From positions 279,545 through 343,544 of the IMG/VR virus record IMGVR_UViG_3300044624_002978: a stretch of 64,000 bases of DNA; one strand, written 5' to 3'. The notes below the pieces were generated by a model, which was not told where the DNA came from, did not search any database, and saw nothing but the letters and a program-made list of their open reading frames with translations. Positions 47,587-55,246 of the stretch are shown piece by piece. Position numbers and translations under genes: made by a program. Within the stretch, counting starts at the first letter, position 1, and every line of letters starts with the position of its first letter. The DNA is from a virus.

Positions 47587-48108
47587 ATGAAAACAAAATT
47601 CTATGAACTGTCACAAAACAACAGCGGAGGATCATTCGTAGTTGATGATAAACTTTGTCACCGACTTTTCATTGAGGCTGAATCTGAGGAAGAAGCAATC
47701 AATATAGCGGAAGATCTTGGGTGCTATTGGGATGGTGTAGATGAAGGTTCGGATTGTCCGTGTTGCGGAGATAGATGGTACAGATCCGGGAATTTAGTAG
47801 ATCTAGAAAATATCAACTCCAAATGGGGAGGTTACGAGATCTCCGAATGGTTGACAGATCCCAAGGGTGCAAATGGCGATGATGCTATCAAGAAAATCAA
47901 AGCAGAATATGGTAAATCTGTATGGCTTACAGAACCTATTATAGAAAAAAAATACGGATCTGATAGAATCATAGGTAAAATCAGGCTCGATTCAATAGAG
48001 CAATATGCACAGATTATGGCCAATCTTTATGGATGGACTAAACCTGACTGTCGTATTTTCTATAAAGACGGTAGAATTAAAAACGTATACTCAAAGAAGC
48101 TGAAATAA
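47587..48108 (+). CDS. Phage protein with CPCCGDRW motif
   Basis: 173 residues. LFIEAESEEEAINIAEDLGCYWDGVDEG and CPCCGDRWYR are seen in a family of phage proteins of unknown function; the Cys pair may bind zinc. Hairpin AGAAGCTGA/TCAGCTTCT overlaps its end. Confidence 0.7.
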   Translation: MKTKFYELSQNNSGGSFVVDDKLCHRLFIEAESEEEAINIAEDLGCYWDGVDEGSDCPCCGDRWYRSGNLVDLENINSKWGGYEISEWLTDPKGANGDDAIKKIKAEYGKSVWLTEPIIEKKYGSDRIIGKIRLDSIEQYAQIMANLYGWTKPDCRIFYKDGRIKNVYSKKLK

Positions 48109-48124
48109 AAATCAGCTTCTCTAC
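48097..48124 (+). terminator. Weak terminator-like hairpin
   Basis: AGAAGCTGA pairs with TCAGCTTCT around AATAAAAA; no good T-run, so it may instead be a processing signal before tRNA-Val. Confidence 0.5.
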
Positions 48125-48199
48125 AGTCCCTTAGCTCAGTTGGTTTAGAGCGATTGTTTTACACACAATAGGTCGTCGGTTCGATTCCGGCAGGGACTA
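48125..48199 (+). tRNA. tRNA-Val(TAC)
   Basis: Acceptor AGTCCCT/AGGGACT; loop TTTACAC. Confidence 0.95.
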
Positions 48200-48202
48200 C
48201 AA

Positions 48203-48395
48203 AAGATCCAATTAGTCCGAAAGGATAAAAAAGGAGGAATAAGATGAACAGACAAAAGTCATCTCCAAAGAGTAGAATTAAGCCGGTGTGAGCGCACGCG
48301 GAGGCATCCGAGGGAGGGTATGGAAACCTTCAGCTAGAAATTCAAGGGTATGGAATCAAGGTGTTAGTAGCGGTCTAAAGTCTGAATTGGATCTT
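48203..48395 (+). ncRNA. Structured RNA S2 (193 nt)
   Basis: AAGATCCAATT (48203-48213) pairs with AATTGGATCTT (48385-48395). Inside: TCC-GAAA-GGA (GNRA loop), GTGT-GAGC-GCAC, AGGGT/ACCTT. No reading frame or known family recognised. Confidence 0.65.
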
Positions 48396-48401
48396 ATATA
48401 A

Positions 48402-48485
48402 GGGAATGCGCCAGAGTTGGAGAGTTGGGACGGACTGTAAATCCGTTGGCTTGCGCCTGAGTAGGTTCGAATCCTACCATTCCCA
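48402..48485 (+). tRNA. tRNA-Tyr(GTA), copy 1
   Basis: Acceptor GGGAATG/CATTCCC; loop CTGTAAA; long variable arm; CCA is encoded (48486-48488). Confidence 0.9.
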
Positions 48486-48500
48486 CCAATAAAAAAATAA

Positions 48501-48716
48501 ATGGTTATGGAATTAAATGAAATTAAAAAATCACTGTATAAGGAAAATCCACATGCAGTTTTGAGGATGATTAGAAAGAGTGTTGCTTATTATTCTGCGC
48601 ATTTAGTTTCGAATGACTCCATTGTGCAATTTCAAGTTCCTATTGAAGACATGGGTGATGCTGATTTCTTATCATCGATGGACTCGAAACTTTTAATCCG
48701 CTGGATAACTATATAA
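48501..48716 (+). CDS. Small phage protein with FQVPIEDMGDADF motif
   Basis: 71 residues. LNEIKKSLYKENPHAVL and FQVPIEDMGDADF, LLIRWI are typical of a small conserved phage family of unknown function. Confidence 0.7.
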   Translation: MVMELNEIKKSLYKENPHAVLRMIRKSVAYYSAHLVSNDSIVQFQVPIEDMGDADFLSSMDSKLLIRWITI

Positions 48717-48736
48717 TATCGAAACATCCCTTAATC

Positions 48737-48819
48737 GGGTCAGTTGAGCAACTGGTTGGCTCGCCGGACTGTAAATCCGGTCCCTTCGGGGCGTGTAGGT
48801 TCGAATCCTACCTGGCCCA
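48737..48819 (+). tRNA. tRNA-Tyr(GTA), copy 2
   Basis: Acceptor GGGTCAG/CTGGCCC; loop CTGTAAA; variable arm TCCCTTCGGGG. Confidence 0.9.
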
Positions 48820-48834
48820 CTAAATTTTTTAAAA

Positions 48835-49227
48835 ATGAACAAAGAAAGATTATCAAAATTAGCGGGTGATTTATTAGATATCCCATCAAGAATTTCTGAA
48901 ATTCAAGGAAGAATCCTTGATCATAACGAGGAGATTCAAACAACGAACAATGAGATTTCTCAGATCGAGGCAACAATAAAAAGCGAGATTGGCGCTCAGT
49001 TGGACGATAATGGGAAGAAACTTTACACTAATGCAGAATCAAGAGAAGCTGCTTTCGTCGAGATTTCAAATTCCAATCAGGAATTAGTTTCTAAAAGAAA
49101 TAGATTAAGTTCTTTACAGGGATATGTTTCTATCGAAAGAATAAAAATGGAATCTCTAAGTAATGAACAAAGAAATATTAGAGCAGTTCTATATTTCTTC
49201 GGAGGTAGCTTCGAGGATGTAGTATAA
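48835..49227 (+). CDS. Coiled-coil phage protein
   Basis: 130 residues, long helices with heptads; DDNGKKLYTNAESREAAF is typical of a helical phage family often located near recombination genes. Function unknown. Confidence 0.65.
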   Translation: MNKERLSKLAGDLLDIPSRISEIQGRILDHNEEIQTTNNEISQIEATIKSEIGAQLDDNGKKLYTNAESREAAFVEISNSNQELVSKRNRLSSLQGYVSIERIKMESLSNEQRNIRAVLYFFGGSFEDVV

Positions 49228-49231
49228 TAAA

Positions 49232-49359
49232 TGGGTAACCTTCCGGGGTGGGAACCGGAGCCAACGCGTAATTTTGGCGTCATCCATGACTAAGGTTAAT
49301 AAGGAAACAGCAAGACTCGAGTAATTGCAAATCCAGGGTTCGATTCCCCTGTTACCCAC
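49232..49359 (+). ncRNA. tRNA-like RNA W (128 nt)
   Basis: TGGGTAA (49232-49238) pairs with TTACCCA (49352-49358); T-arm CAGGG/TTCGATT/CCCCTG. The body has GGAACCGG-type, GCCAA/TTGGC and GCAA/TTGC hairpins instead of D and anticodon arms. Confidence 0.6.
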
Positions 49360-49390
49360 AAAAATAATGAAGATTAATAATTAAAAGATT

Positions 49391-49849
49391 ATGACAATTA
49401 GAGAACAGATAAATGCAGATTTCGTAACTGCAATGAAAGCAAAGGACGAAAATGCTAAAATGGCTTTAAATAGCATCAAGGCTTCTATTACTAATTCAGA
49501 AAAGGCAAGTCCAACATGGATTGCAACTGACGATGAGGTAATTAAAATTGTCAGCAAAGGAATCAAACAACGTGAGGAATCTATTAAAATGTATGATTTG
49601 GCAAATAGACCAGAATTGGTTACTAAAGAACAGGATGAAATTAGTATTCTGAAAAAATACATGCCTGCTCAGATGAGTGAACAAGAGATTGCGGATGCCT
49701 TGACAGTAATCATGCAAGGTTTTGCTGGAGTAATTACAAATTCTCAAGCACTTGTTGGTAAAACTATTGGAGAATTCAATAAACAATACCAAGGTCGTGC
49801 AGATATCGGAACAGTTAAAATGCTAGTTAATTCATTAGTTGAATGTTAA
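49391..49849 (+). CDS. YqeY/GatB-tail-like protein
   Basis: 152 residues. AMKAKDENAKMALNSIKASI, DDEVIKIVSKGIKQREESI, EISILKKYMPAQMSEQEI and GEFNKQYQGRADIGTVK follow the YqeY family over its whole length. The related tail of GatB contacts tRNA in the Asp/Glu-tRNA amidotransferase. In a phage and inside a tRNA array, a tRNA-binding role is likely but unproven. Confidence 0.85.
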   Translation: MTIREQINADFVTAMKAKDENAKMALNSIKASITNSEKASPTWIATDDEVIKIVSKGIKQREESIKMYDLANRPELVTKEQDEISILKKYMPAQMSEQEIADALTVIMQGFAGVITNSQALVGKTIGEFNKQYQGRADIGTVKMLVNSLVEC

Positions 49850-49871
49850 TTAGTTAATTTTTGCTAAATAA

Positions 49872-49903
49872 TTTTTTTACCCCGTATCTATGTGATACAT
49901 TTG
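49872..49903 (+). promoter_or_regulatory. Early-type promoter for 49946
   Basis: T-run/ACCCCG from 49872 and TACATTTG at 49896-49903. Confidence 0.8.
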
Positions 49904-49945
49904 CAGAAATAATAAAAATATAGTTAATCTTTAAAGATAATAAAT

Positions 49946-50863
49946 ATGAGAAGAAATTCATTAGAATCAAAGGGTCTTTCAATGTCACAGGCTCAGTCAG
50001 TATCAAATCTTTGTAACCAAAGAGCTAGAGACATCAACTTTAAATTAGCTGATATAAATAATATCAGCAAATCGATCACTGTCGATGGAATGGAATATCA
50101 TGAAGTTGAGGCTAAACCAATCCCGGTGAATGTTAATGAGCTTCTTGATCAAAAGTCTAAGCTGCATGCAACCCAATCATTTCTTATGGAGAATATCAAA
50201 GCCAAGGAGGAAATGCTAAACGATGTCAAATGGGATGAATTTGAATTCGATAGGGACCAGCCTGTTAAGGGAGAATTAAAATCAATCAAGAAGTTAAACG
50301 AGGTTGATGAAAAATGGGGATGGGAACAGTTATCGACTGCCGAATATAATGAATATTTGGAGGCTGAAGCATATGCTTCCCATGTTGGTCAATTCATCCA
50401 CAAAGGTGGTAAATTAGATCAATTAAGAAGTGAGCTTCCGAATATTAAGAAATTGGAATGGATGGAAATCGAGGCTGGAAAAAAGACTCCGGTTAAGGTT
50501 GAGATTCATCACACAAGTGATGATCTTTTAAAAATCCATGAAGATCTTGCTTCTACCCACAGAAAGCATGAACAAAGGGTTAACTACTTTAAAGCAAAAA
50601 TAAAGAACCTTGTTACTTCGGAAAATGCAAGGATTGCTAAAGAAAATGCAGTTGCTCAGGCTGGAATAAAAGAACACAACGATAATGTTCTTGATGCTTA
50701 TAATAAAGCAATGGAAGAATACAGATCTAGCTATAGAGAAGCTTCGGATTTATTCGAAGAAAAAAGACAAAAAGAGATCGCTCGAATCTCAGCTCTAAGA
50801 ATTGAGGTTGATCCAAGATTTAAAGAAACAATTGATATGTTTCTATCTGAGGTTTCAGAATAA
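49946..50863 (+). CDS. Coiled-coil protein
   Basis: 305 residues, charged helices over most of the length (about 1-80, 185-290). No domain recognised. Follows YqeY with its own promoter. Confidence 0.65.
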   Translation: MRRNSLESKGLSMSQAQSVSNLCNQRARDINFKLADINNISKSITVDGMEYHEVEAKPIPVNVNELLDQKSKLHATQSFLMENIKAKEEMLNDVKWDEFEFDRDQPVKGELKSIKKLNEVDEKWGWEQLSTAEYNEYLEAEAYASHVGQFIHKGGKLDQLRSELPNIKKLEWMEIEAGKKTPVKVEIHHTSDDLLKIHEDLASTHRKHEQRVNYFKAKIKNLVTSENARIAKENAVAQAGIKEHNDNVLDAYNKAMEEYRSSYREASDLFEEKRQKEIARISALRIEVDPRFKETIDMFLSEVSE

Positions 50864-50877
50864 TTAAAAGTGGGGTT

Positions 50878-50910
50878 GGTTATGGATAGTCAGGAGACGA
50901 TTCCATAACC
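50878..50910 (+). terminator. Strong hairpin after 49946 gene
   Basis: GGTTATGGA (50878-50886) pairs with TCCATAACC (50902-50910); no T-run follows, so it may be a processing hairpin. Confidence 0.55.
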
Positions 50911-51227
50911 ATTTGATTGAAGGTGGTAATGTTTTATATAAAATCTTATCGATGATAGTTATAAACTAATTTAAGTGTTTCTACGGAAACAGATAAAACA
51001 GCAACCGCTTCCTTTACAAAAACAAAAAAAACTGAGATAGAACTCAATTGTTAAACAAGTTACTGAAATCTCATAGAGAAAGAGGAATCTTTACCACTAG
51101 ACAGATAATTGGTTAGCAAAAAGAGACTTGGTTTTTGACTTTGCCTTTGTAGTAAAGGAAGGTCTTTGACGTTGGCATTGTCGTTAGCATAGTCTATACA
51201 CTTTATCATTTTCATAACCCATAATAT
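50911..51227 (+). ncRNA. Non-coding stretch with hairpins
   Basis: No gene. GACTT/AGGTC enclosing CCTTT/AAAGG (about 51135-51175) and TGAG/CTCA hairpins. It may be part of the same RNA transcript as the tRNA-like elements. Confidence 0.4.
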
Positions 51228-51297
51228 TACCAGTTGGCGTATTGGCATACGCACCCGATCGTAAGGGAGATATTAGGTTCGATTCCTATGCTGGTAG
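51228..51297 (+). tRNA. tRNA-like X, abnormal anticodon arm
   Basis: Acceptor TACCAGT/GCTGGTA, D-arm GCGT/ACGC with TTGG, T-loop TTCGATT. The anticodon region makes only CCC/GGG around GATCGTAA and is 2-3 bases short. Confidence 0.55.
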
Positions 51298-51490
51298 CAA
51301 ATAGAGTTTGTCGGTCCGTGATGATGATTAATTCTTTTATGGATGCAGTAGGAGTAAACGTGTTGTTGGCGTAAACCACATTGCTATAAACCACATTAGT
51401 AGACCTGTAGATGGTGATAATTAATTATCCCGTAGGGTTATAATAATAAATCAATCCATAGTGAATACAGCGTCGGCAAGCTCCATTTAT
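51298..51490 (+). other. Non-coding spacer
   Basis: Direct repeats of TAAACCACATT (about 51373 and 51389) and a GATAATTAATTATC palindrome (51418-51431). No gene recognised. Confidence 0.45.
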
Positions 51491-51605
51491 GTTACTGTAG
51501 CTTAGCGGAAGAGCAGTCTCCCTGTAACCGTGCGTAGGGTTCGATTCCCTTTCAGATTGGATGCGAGACGTGGGATTGGCATAGGTTCGAATCCTATCAG
51601 TAACT
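51491..51605 (+). ncRNA. tRNA-like Y with a second T-arm nested inside
   Basis: Acceptor GTTACTG/CAGTAAC, normal D-arm, T-arm ATAGG/TTCGAAT/CCTAT. GTCTC and GAGAC pair as an anticodon stem around 44 bases that hold another T-arm (AGGG, TTCGATT, CCCTT). It looks like a tandem duplication of a tRNA 3' part or a small insertion. Confidence 0.6.
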
Positions 51606-51610
51606 CAAAA

Positions 51611-51809
51611 GTGTTGTTAGCTCAATTTGGTCAGAGCTTCCGATGGGTAGATATTAAGAAGATTCTAGACACTATCTTAAAAAGGGCCACAGGGACACGG
51701 AGTGCTAGGTGATATGCGTAATGAAATTAATTACTTCATGTAACAGGTCATAGGGTCCGTAAACGGTACATAAGGCCGTTGGGTATAGGTTCGAATCCTG
51801 TACAACACA
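51611..51809 (+). ncRNA. tRNA-like RNA Z (199 nt)
   Basis: Acceptor GTGTTGT/ACAACAC, normal D-arm, T-arm ATAGG/TTCGAAT/CCTGT. TTCCG (51636-) and CGGAG can pair as an anticodon stem around a 55-base loop; a further 80 bases with a GTAATGAA/TTCAT-type hairpin replace the variable loop. Confidence 0.55.
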
Positions 51810-51811
51810 CG

Positions 51812-51925
51812 ATGTGGCGTTGACCTGTCTGCTGCCACAATGGATAAGAGGAATAGCTTTTAGGAAGTAGATCCAATTTGATGCGCAAAAAAGTGGAGGG
51901 TGACGAACGGGGAGAGACTCGTCCA
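51812..51925 (+). ncRNA. Spacer with two hairpins
   Basis: TGTGGC/GCCACA (about 51813-51838) and GACGA/TCGTC (about 51902-51923). Confidence 0.5.
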
Positions 51926-51926
51926 T

Positions 51927-51998
51927 AGTTCCATAGTTTAACGGATAGAATTTCCCACTACGGATGGGAAGATGAGGGTTCGAATCCTTCTGGGACTA
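51927..51998 (+). tRNA. tRNA-Arg(ACG)
   Basis: Acceptor AGTTCCA/TGGGACT; loop CTACGGA between TCCCA and TGGGA. Confidence 0.9.
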
Positions 51999-52036
51999 CT
52001 AATTATCGAATAATATTTAGAAAATAATAGAAAATA

Positions 52037-52068
52037 TTTTTTTTATCCGAAACTTTTCCCTATTTTTG
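52037..52068 (+). promoter_or_regulatory. Early-type promoter
   Basis: T-run/ATCCGAA from 52037 and TATTTTTG at 52061-52068. Confidence 0.75.
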
Positions 52069-52090
52069 CATAGAAATTAAAAGGGAGAAA

Positions 52091-52099
52091 GATATATAA
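52091..52099 (+). promoter_or_regulatory. Late-type motif GATATATAA
   Basis: 18 bases before ATG 52118; tandem with the early-type promoter as at 44796/44850. Confidence 0.45.
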
Positions 52100-52117
52100 A
52101 TCTCAAAATAACATAAA

Positions 52118-52219
52118 ATGAAACAAGTACAATACACATTATCGTCACTGCATTTAGATACAACAAGTACATCTTGTGAGTTATCACTGTGCGTTGAAAA
52201 GGAGAAGGTATTGGTATAA
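52118..52219 (+). CDS. 33-residue microprotein
   Basis: ATG 52118 encodes MKQVQYTLSSLHL to KEKVLV. Followed by a terminator. Same arrangement as the 44881 gene: tandem promoters, microprotein, terminator, tRNAs. Confidence 0.5.
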   Translation: MKQVQYTLSSLHLDTTSTSCELSLCVEKEKVLV

Positions 52220-52240
52220 GTATATAAAAACTTAAATCTA

Positions 52241-52275
52241 AAAGGTCTCCTCTAAAAAGGAGACCTTTTTTATTT
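52241..52275 (+). terminator. Intrinsic terminator
   Basis: AAAGGTCTCCT (52241-52251) pairs with AGGAGACCTTT (52258-52268), then Ts. Confidence 0.9.
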
Positions 52276-52280
52276 TACGA

Positions 52281-52299
52281 GATCTTTGACATATTGGAA
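52281..52299 (+). promoter_or_regulatory. boxA-like antitermination sequence, copy 2
   Basis: GATCTTTGACATATTGGAA, between the terminator and the tRNA-Ser gene. Confidence 0.55.
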
Positions 52300-52308
52300 G
52301 CCAAAAAA

Positions 52309-52392
52309 GGAGGAGTAATTAAGCTGGCGCTTGACCTAGTCTTGAAAACTAGCGGTACCCTCGGGTATGGGGATCGATACCTCACTCCTCCG
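52309..52392 (+). tRNA. tRNA-Ser(TGA), copy 1
   Basis: Acceptor GGAGGAG/CTCCTCC; loop CTTGAAA; T-loop ATCGATA is atypical. Confidence 0.85.
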
Positions 52393-52401
52393 CAAATGAA
52401 T

Positions 52402-52488
52402 GGAAAGTTGTCCGAGTGGCTTAAGGAGCACGCTTGGAAAGCGTGTGCATCCGAAAGGGTGCCATAGGTTCGAATCCTATACTTTCCG
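52402..52488 (+). tRNA. tRNA-Ser(GGA)
   Basis: Acceptor GGAAAGT/ACTTTCC; loop TTGGAAA; long variable arm. Confidence 0.95.
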
Positions 52489-52493
52489 CACAT

Positions 52494-52566
52494 TCCTCCG
52501 TGGCTCAATTGGTAGAGCAGCTGATTTGTAATCAGCAGGTTGCAGGTTCGATCCCTGTCGGAGGAT
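52494..52566 (+). tRNA. tRNA-Thr(TGT)
   Basis: Acceptor TCCTCCG/CGGAGGA; loop TTTGTAA. Confidence 0.95.
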
Positions 52567-52581
52567 CTAATAAATAAAAAT

Positions 52582-52653
52582 GGCACTGTGGTCGATTGGC
52601 TCAGGCGTCCGCCTGCAAAGCGGAAGAGATAGGTTCGATTCCTATTGGTGCCT
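52582..52653 (+). tRNA. tRNA-Cys(GCA)
   Basis: Acceptor GGCACTG/TGGTGCC; loop CTGCAAA. Confidence 0.95.
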
Positions 52654-52671
52654 CTAATTAATAACTTGCTT

Positions 52672-53094
52672 ATGAATGATATAGAAAAAATAGCTTTAGC
52701 AAAAGCTAAGATCGAGGAGGAAAGAGCTAACAGGAAAGAAGCTATGATTAAATACTGGAATAATTTAAAGAAATTTGAAAATCCATGCGACGTTCCAGGT
52801 ATTCCTAGAGTTGAAGAAAAGGAGTATAAAGAATTCTATGTACCCAGACTTATAGCTGCTGGAGCAATACCGAAAGCAGATCTTGTAGATGGACAATTTT
52901 ACTTCGGTGAATATAGAAATGCTAATGTTGGTAAATGGATAGCTGAAAAAAACTTATTTGAACACTGGAGATATAAATTCGGATTTCGTTTAGATACTTG
53001 TAATCACTTCGAGGATGATAATGGATTTGCATTATTCGTTCCTATTAGATTAGCAAATGATGCTGAAATAGAGGAATACCTCAGCACAAAATAA
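52672..53094 (+). CDS. Unidentified protein in tRNA array
   Basis: 140 residues from ATG 52672; an earlier in-frame ATG would lie in tRNA-Cys. FYVPRLIAAGAIPKADL, GQFYFGEYRNANVGKW and CNHFEDDNGFALFVPI suggest a conserved fold, but I cannot name the family. Confidence 0.6.
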   Translation: MNDIEKIALAKAKIEEERANRKEAMIKYWNNLKKFENPCDVPGIPRVEEKEYKEFYVPRLIAAGAIPKADLVDGQFYFGEYRNANVGKWIAEKNLFEHWRYKFGFRLDTCNHFEDDNGFALFVPIRLANDAEIEEYLSTK

Positions 53095-53099
53095 TACAT

Positions 53100-53174
53100 G
53101 GTGGCCGTAGTTCAGTTGGTTAGAACGTCTGGTTGTGGTCCAGAAGGTCGTCGGTTCGATCCCGACCGGTCACC
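53100..53174 (+). tRNA. tRNA-His(GTG)
   Basis: Acceptor GTGGCCG/CGGTCAC with an encoded extra G at -1 (53100); loop TTGTGGT. Confidence 0.95.
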
Positions 53175-53278
53175 CTTTTTTATTACTAAGATTATGGCTT
53201 TTATTAAGATCCATCAAAGGTTTTGAATTAGTTTAGATTCTCAGGGCTAATATAGTCGACGATTCGAAATCAACTTTA

Positions 53279-53288
53279 GAATATATAA
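53279..53288 (+). promoter_or_regulatory. Late-type motif GAATATATAA
   Basis: 17 bases upstream of the HNH gene. Confidence 0.55.
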
Positions 53289-53305
53289 TTATAAAAATAA
53301 AATTT

Positions 53306-53989
53306 ATGTGGAATGAAACCGAGTCTATTCTTGCTAAAAAATTACTAGAGGATGGAAAAAAATATAGAGAAATATCAGAAGTAATAGGTAAAAGTTACAA
53401 TTCAATTAAAAACCATCTTTTGAAAAAATATGGAATAAATCAATCTCAATTCGACAACTTAAGAAATATCGATATTCTAATTTGCCTTTGTTGTGGAGAT
53501 GAGTTCGATAATGAGAAATCTGGCAAGACAAGAAAATATTGCTCAGTGACGTGTTCAAATATAAGTAGAGGGAAAAAAAATCTAAAAAATTGTCCGATCT
53601 GTTTTAATACAGTAGATAAAGAAAAAAGAACCAAATACTGTTCACCAGAATGTCATAGTAAATCTATAACAAAAATAAATCAGGAAAAATTAGACGGCGG
53701 GATTTTTACTGATTCAAACAGAAAAACTATTAAGAAGTTTTTAATATTAAAAAGAGGACACTGCTGTGAAATTTGTAAAAATGAAAGTTGGAATGGCGTA
53801 AATATACCATTAATATTGGATCACATTGACGGAAATCCCCAAAATAACCTAGAAAATAATTTTAGGTTGATTTGTCCAAATTGTGACGCACTAACACCAA
53901 CTTATATGGGGAGAAATATAAAAAATATAAAAAGAAAACCCCGACAAAGAGATTTAGATAGGGATATAAAAATACAGAAGAATTCGTGA
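53306..53989 (+). CDS. HNH homing endonuclease
   Basis: 227 residues. An N-terminal helix-turn-helix (about 8-50, KKYREISEVIGKSYNSIKNH) and zinc fingers (CLCCGDEF, CSVTCSN, CPICFN, CSPECHS) precede an HNH domain (about 150-205): CEIC, LILDHIDGNPQNNLENNFRLICPNC split over 173-197, with His175 and the downstream Asn residues as metal site. Mobile gene located between tRNA genes. Confidence 0.85.
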   Translation: MWNETESILAKKLLEDGKKYREISEVIGKSYNSIKNHLLKKYGINQSQFDNLRNIDILICLCCGDEFDNEKSGKTRKYCSVTCSNISRGKKNLKNCPICFNTVDKEKRTKYCSPECHSKSITKINQEKLDGGIFTDSNRKTIKKFLILKRGHCCEICKNESWNGVNIPLILDHIDGNPQNNLENNFRLICPNCDALTPTYMGRNIKNIKRKPRQRDLDRDIKIQKNS

Positions 53990-54006
53990 TTATGATCGGA
54001 TCAATT

Positions 54007-54087
54007 GCTTGAGTGGTGGAATTAGGTAGACACGCTAGATTTAGGATCTAGTGCTTCGGCGTGAGGGTTCGATTCCCTCCTTGAGTA
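54007..54087 (+). tRNA. tRNA-Leu(TAG), copy 2
   Basis: Loop TTTAGGA between CTAGA and TCTAG; acceptor GCTTGAG/CTTGAGT rich in wobble pairs. Confidence 0.85.
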
Positions 54088-54092
54088 CAAAT

Positions 54093-54178
54093 GCCCCGGT
54101 GGTGAAACTGGTAGACACGCTGGACTTAAAATTCAGTGGGCCGTAAGGTCCGTGCGGGTTCGACTCCCGCCCGGGGTA
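54093..54178 (+). tRNA. tRNA-Leu(TAA)
   Basis: Acceptor GCCCCGG/CCGGGGT; loop CTTAAAA. Confidence 0.95.
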
Positions 54179-54183
54179 CAATT

Positions 54184-54269
54184 GGAGAGTGATCCGTGAT
54201 GGCGATCGGGTCCGCCTGCTAAGCGTGACGTACGGGAAACCGTATGAGGTTCGATTCCTCCGCTCTCCG
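54184..54269 (+). tRNA. tRNA-Ser(GCT)
   Basis: Acceptor GGAGAGT/GCTCTCC; loop CTGCTAA; long variable arm. Confidence 0.9.
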
Positions 54270-54295
54270 CTTTTAATTAAAAAAATTAGATATTA

Positions 54296-54327
54296 TTTTT
54301 ATTACCCGTGAAACATTATTATATTTG
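54296..54327 (+). promoter_or_regulatory. Early-type promoter for tRNA cluster
   Basis: T-run/ATTACCC from 54296 and TATATTTG at 54320-54327. Confidence 0.7.
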
Positions 54328-54357
54328 CAGAGTAATAAAAATAACATATAATAAACA

Positions 54358-54372
54358 GTTCATTGAAAATAT
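54358..54372 (+). promoter_or_regulatory. boxA-like sequence, copy 3
   Basis: GTTCATTGAAAATAT, immediately before an initiator tRNA. Confidence 0.4.
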
Positions 54373-54374
54373 AT

Positions 54375-54447
54375 CGTGGGGTAGAGCAGTAGGTAGCTCA
54401 TTGGGCTCATAACCCAAAGGTCGTCGGTTCGAGTCCGGCCCCCGCTA
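54375..54447 (+). tRNA. Initiator tRNA-fMet(CAT), copy 1
   Basis: C1 faces T72 (no pair), D-stem is GAGC/GCTC, and the anticodon stem has GGG/CCC around CTCATAA: the three initiator hallmarks. Very close to bacterial initiator tRNA sequence. Confidence 0.9.
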
Positions 54448-54468
54448 CTAAAGGTTGCGAAAGCTATA

Positions 54469-54600
54469 GGTCAGTATGTAATGCTGATTGGCCAATGGAT
54501 TAATGATGATTTAGTATTACTGCCCGAGATACCGGTTAAGCAGCATGGTAAGTGACTAAGTAAGTAATTGATATAGTAGGTTCGATTCCTACCGTGACCA
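54469..54600 (+). ncRNA. tRNA-like RNA AK (132 nt)
   Basis: GGTCA/TGACC acceptor-like stem and T-arm GTAGG/TTCGATT/CCTAC. Body: GTAATGCTGA pairs with TTTAGTATTAC (G-U pairs allowed), then CTGC/GCAG around CCG/CGG. Confidence 0.5.
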
Positions 54601-54605
54601 CATAT

Positions 54606-54678
54606 TGCGGAGTAGAGCAGTTGGTAGCTCAGTGGGCTCATAACCCAAAGGTCGCAGGTTCGAGTCCTGCCTCCGCTA
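54606..54678 (+). tRNA. Initiator tRNA-fMet(CAT), copy 2
   Basis: T1 faces T72, D-stem GAGC/GCTC, anticodon stem GGG/CCC around CTCATAA. Confidence 0.85.
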
Positions 54679-54867
54679 CGAGTCGCTTTTAGTTATCCCT
54701 GTAGAAGATAGAGGTTTGGGTAGTGAAGTAAACCAGTGGAATTCTACAACTTTAAAAGTTTGTGTGACAAAGTAAGGTCTAATTTTCCTGACAAGGGGGC
54801 TTCCCGACGAAAAATAGAAGCTCAACTAATTAAGTAGAATCTGAATCGCTCAATTCAGATTCGAAAC
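54679..54867 (+). ncRNA. Structured RNA spacer S3
   Basis: GTAGAA/TTCTAC enclosing GGTTT/AAACC, AACTTT/AAAGTT, and AATCTGAAT/ATTCAGATT (54839-54862). Confidence 0.5.
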
Positions 54868-54968
54868 GGTCCGGTGGTGAAGTTGGTAAACACTAAGGTG
54901 GATGTATTCGAAGGCCAAGAATAACTAACATCTACTAGGCGTCGCAGGTTCGAATCCTGCCCGGTCCA
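54868..54968 (+). ncRNA. tRNA-like AM with elongated anticodon arm
   Basis: Acceptor GGTCCGG/CCGGTCC (one mismatch), Leu-like D-arm, T-arm GCAGG/TTCGAAT/CCTGC. The anticodon position has GTGGATGT/ACATCTAC, then TATTC/GAATA, capped by GAAGGCCAA. Confidence 0.55.
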
Positions 54969-54972
54969 CAAA

Positions 54973-55015
54973 TCTCAAGATTAATTACCTTGAGGCTGTC
55001 AGGTTCGAAACTGAC
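54973..55015 (+). ncRNA. Spacer hairpins with a free T-arm-like stem
   Basis: CTCAAG/CTTGAG, then GTCAG-GTTCGAAA-CTGAC. Confidence 0.45.
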
Positions 55016-55119
55016 GATTGGCTATAGTGTATTGGAGCACAGCAGAACGGAGTACAAGAATAGTGCTTAGCACTCACGGAAAGGGGACGCAGGTTTAAGG
55101 TTCGAATCCTTATTAGTCA
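55016..55119 (+). ncRNA. tRNA-like AO (104 nt)
   Basis: GATTGG pairs with TTAGTC using wobbles; D-arm-like GTG/CAC with TTGG; AGTGC-TTA-GCACT hairpin in place of the anticodon arm; T-arm TAAGG/TTCGAAT/CCTTA. Confidence 0.5.
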
Positions 55120-55124
55120 CCAAA

Positions 55125-55243
55125 TTTAAAAGTACACCGGAACGCTCTGATTTGTCGAAAGACTTTTCAACGACGGTACGAGGCAGTCTCTGTTTATTCG
55201 CGGTACAGAGAAAGAGAGGTTCATCCCGCTGCGTCCTCGTTAT
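55125..55243 (+). ncRNA. Structured RNA S4
   Basis: GTC-GAAA-GAC hairpin (55154-55163), then ACGAGG-CAG with CTG..CCTCGT closing CTCTGT/ACAGAG. Confidence 0.5.
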
Positions 55244-55246
55244 AAT

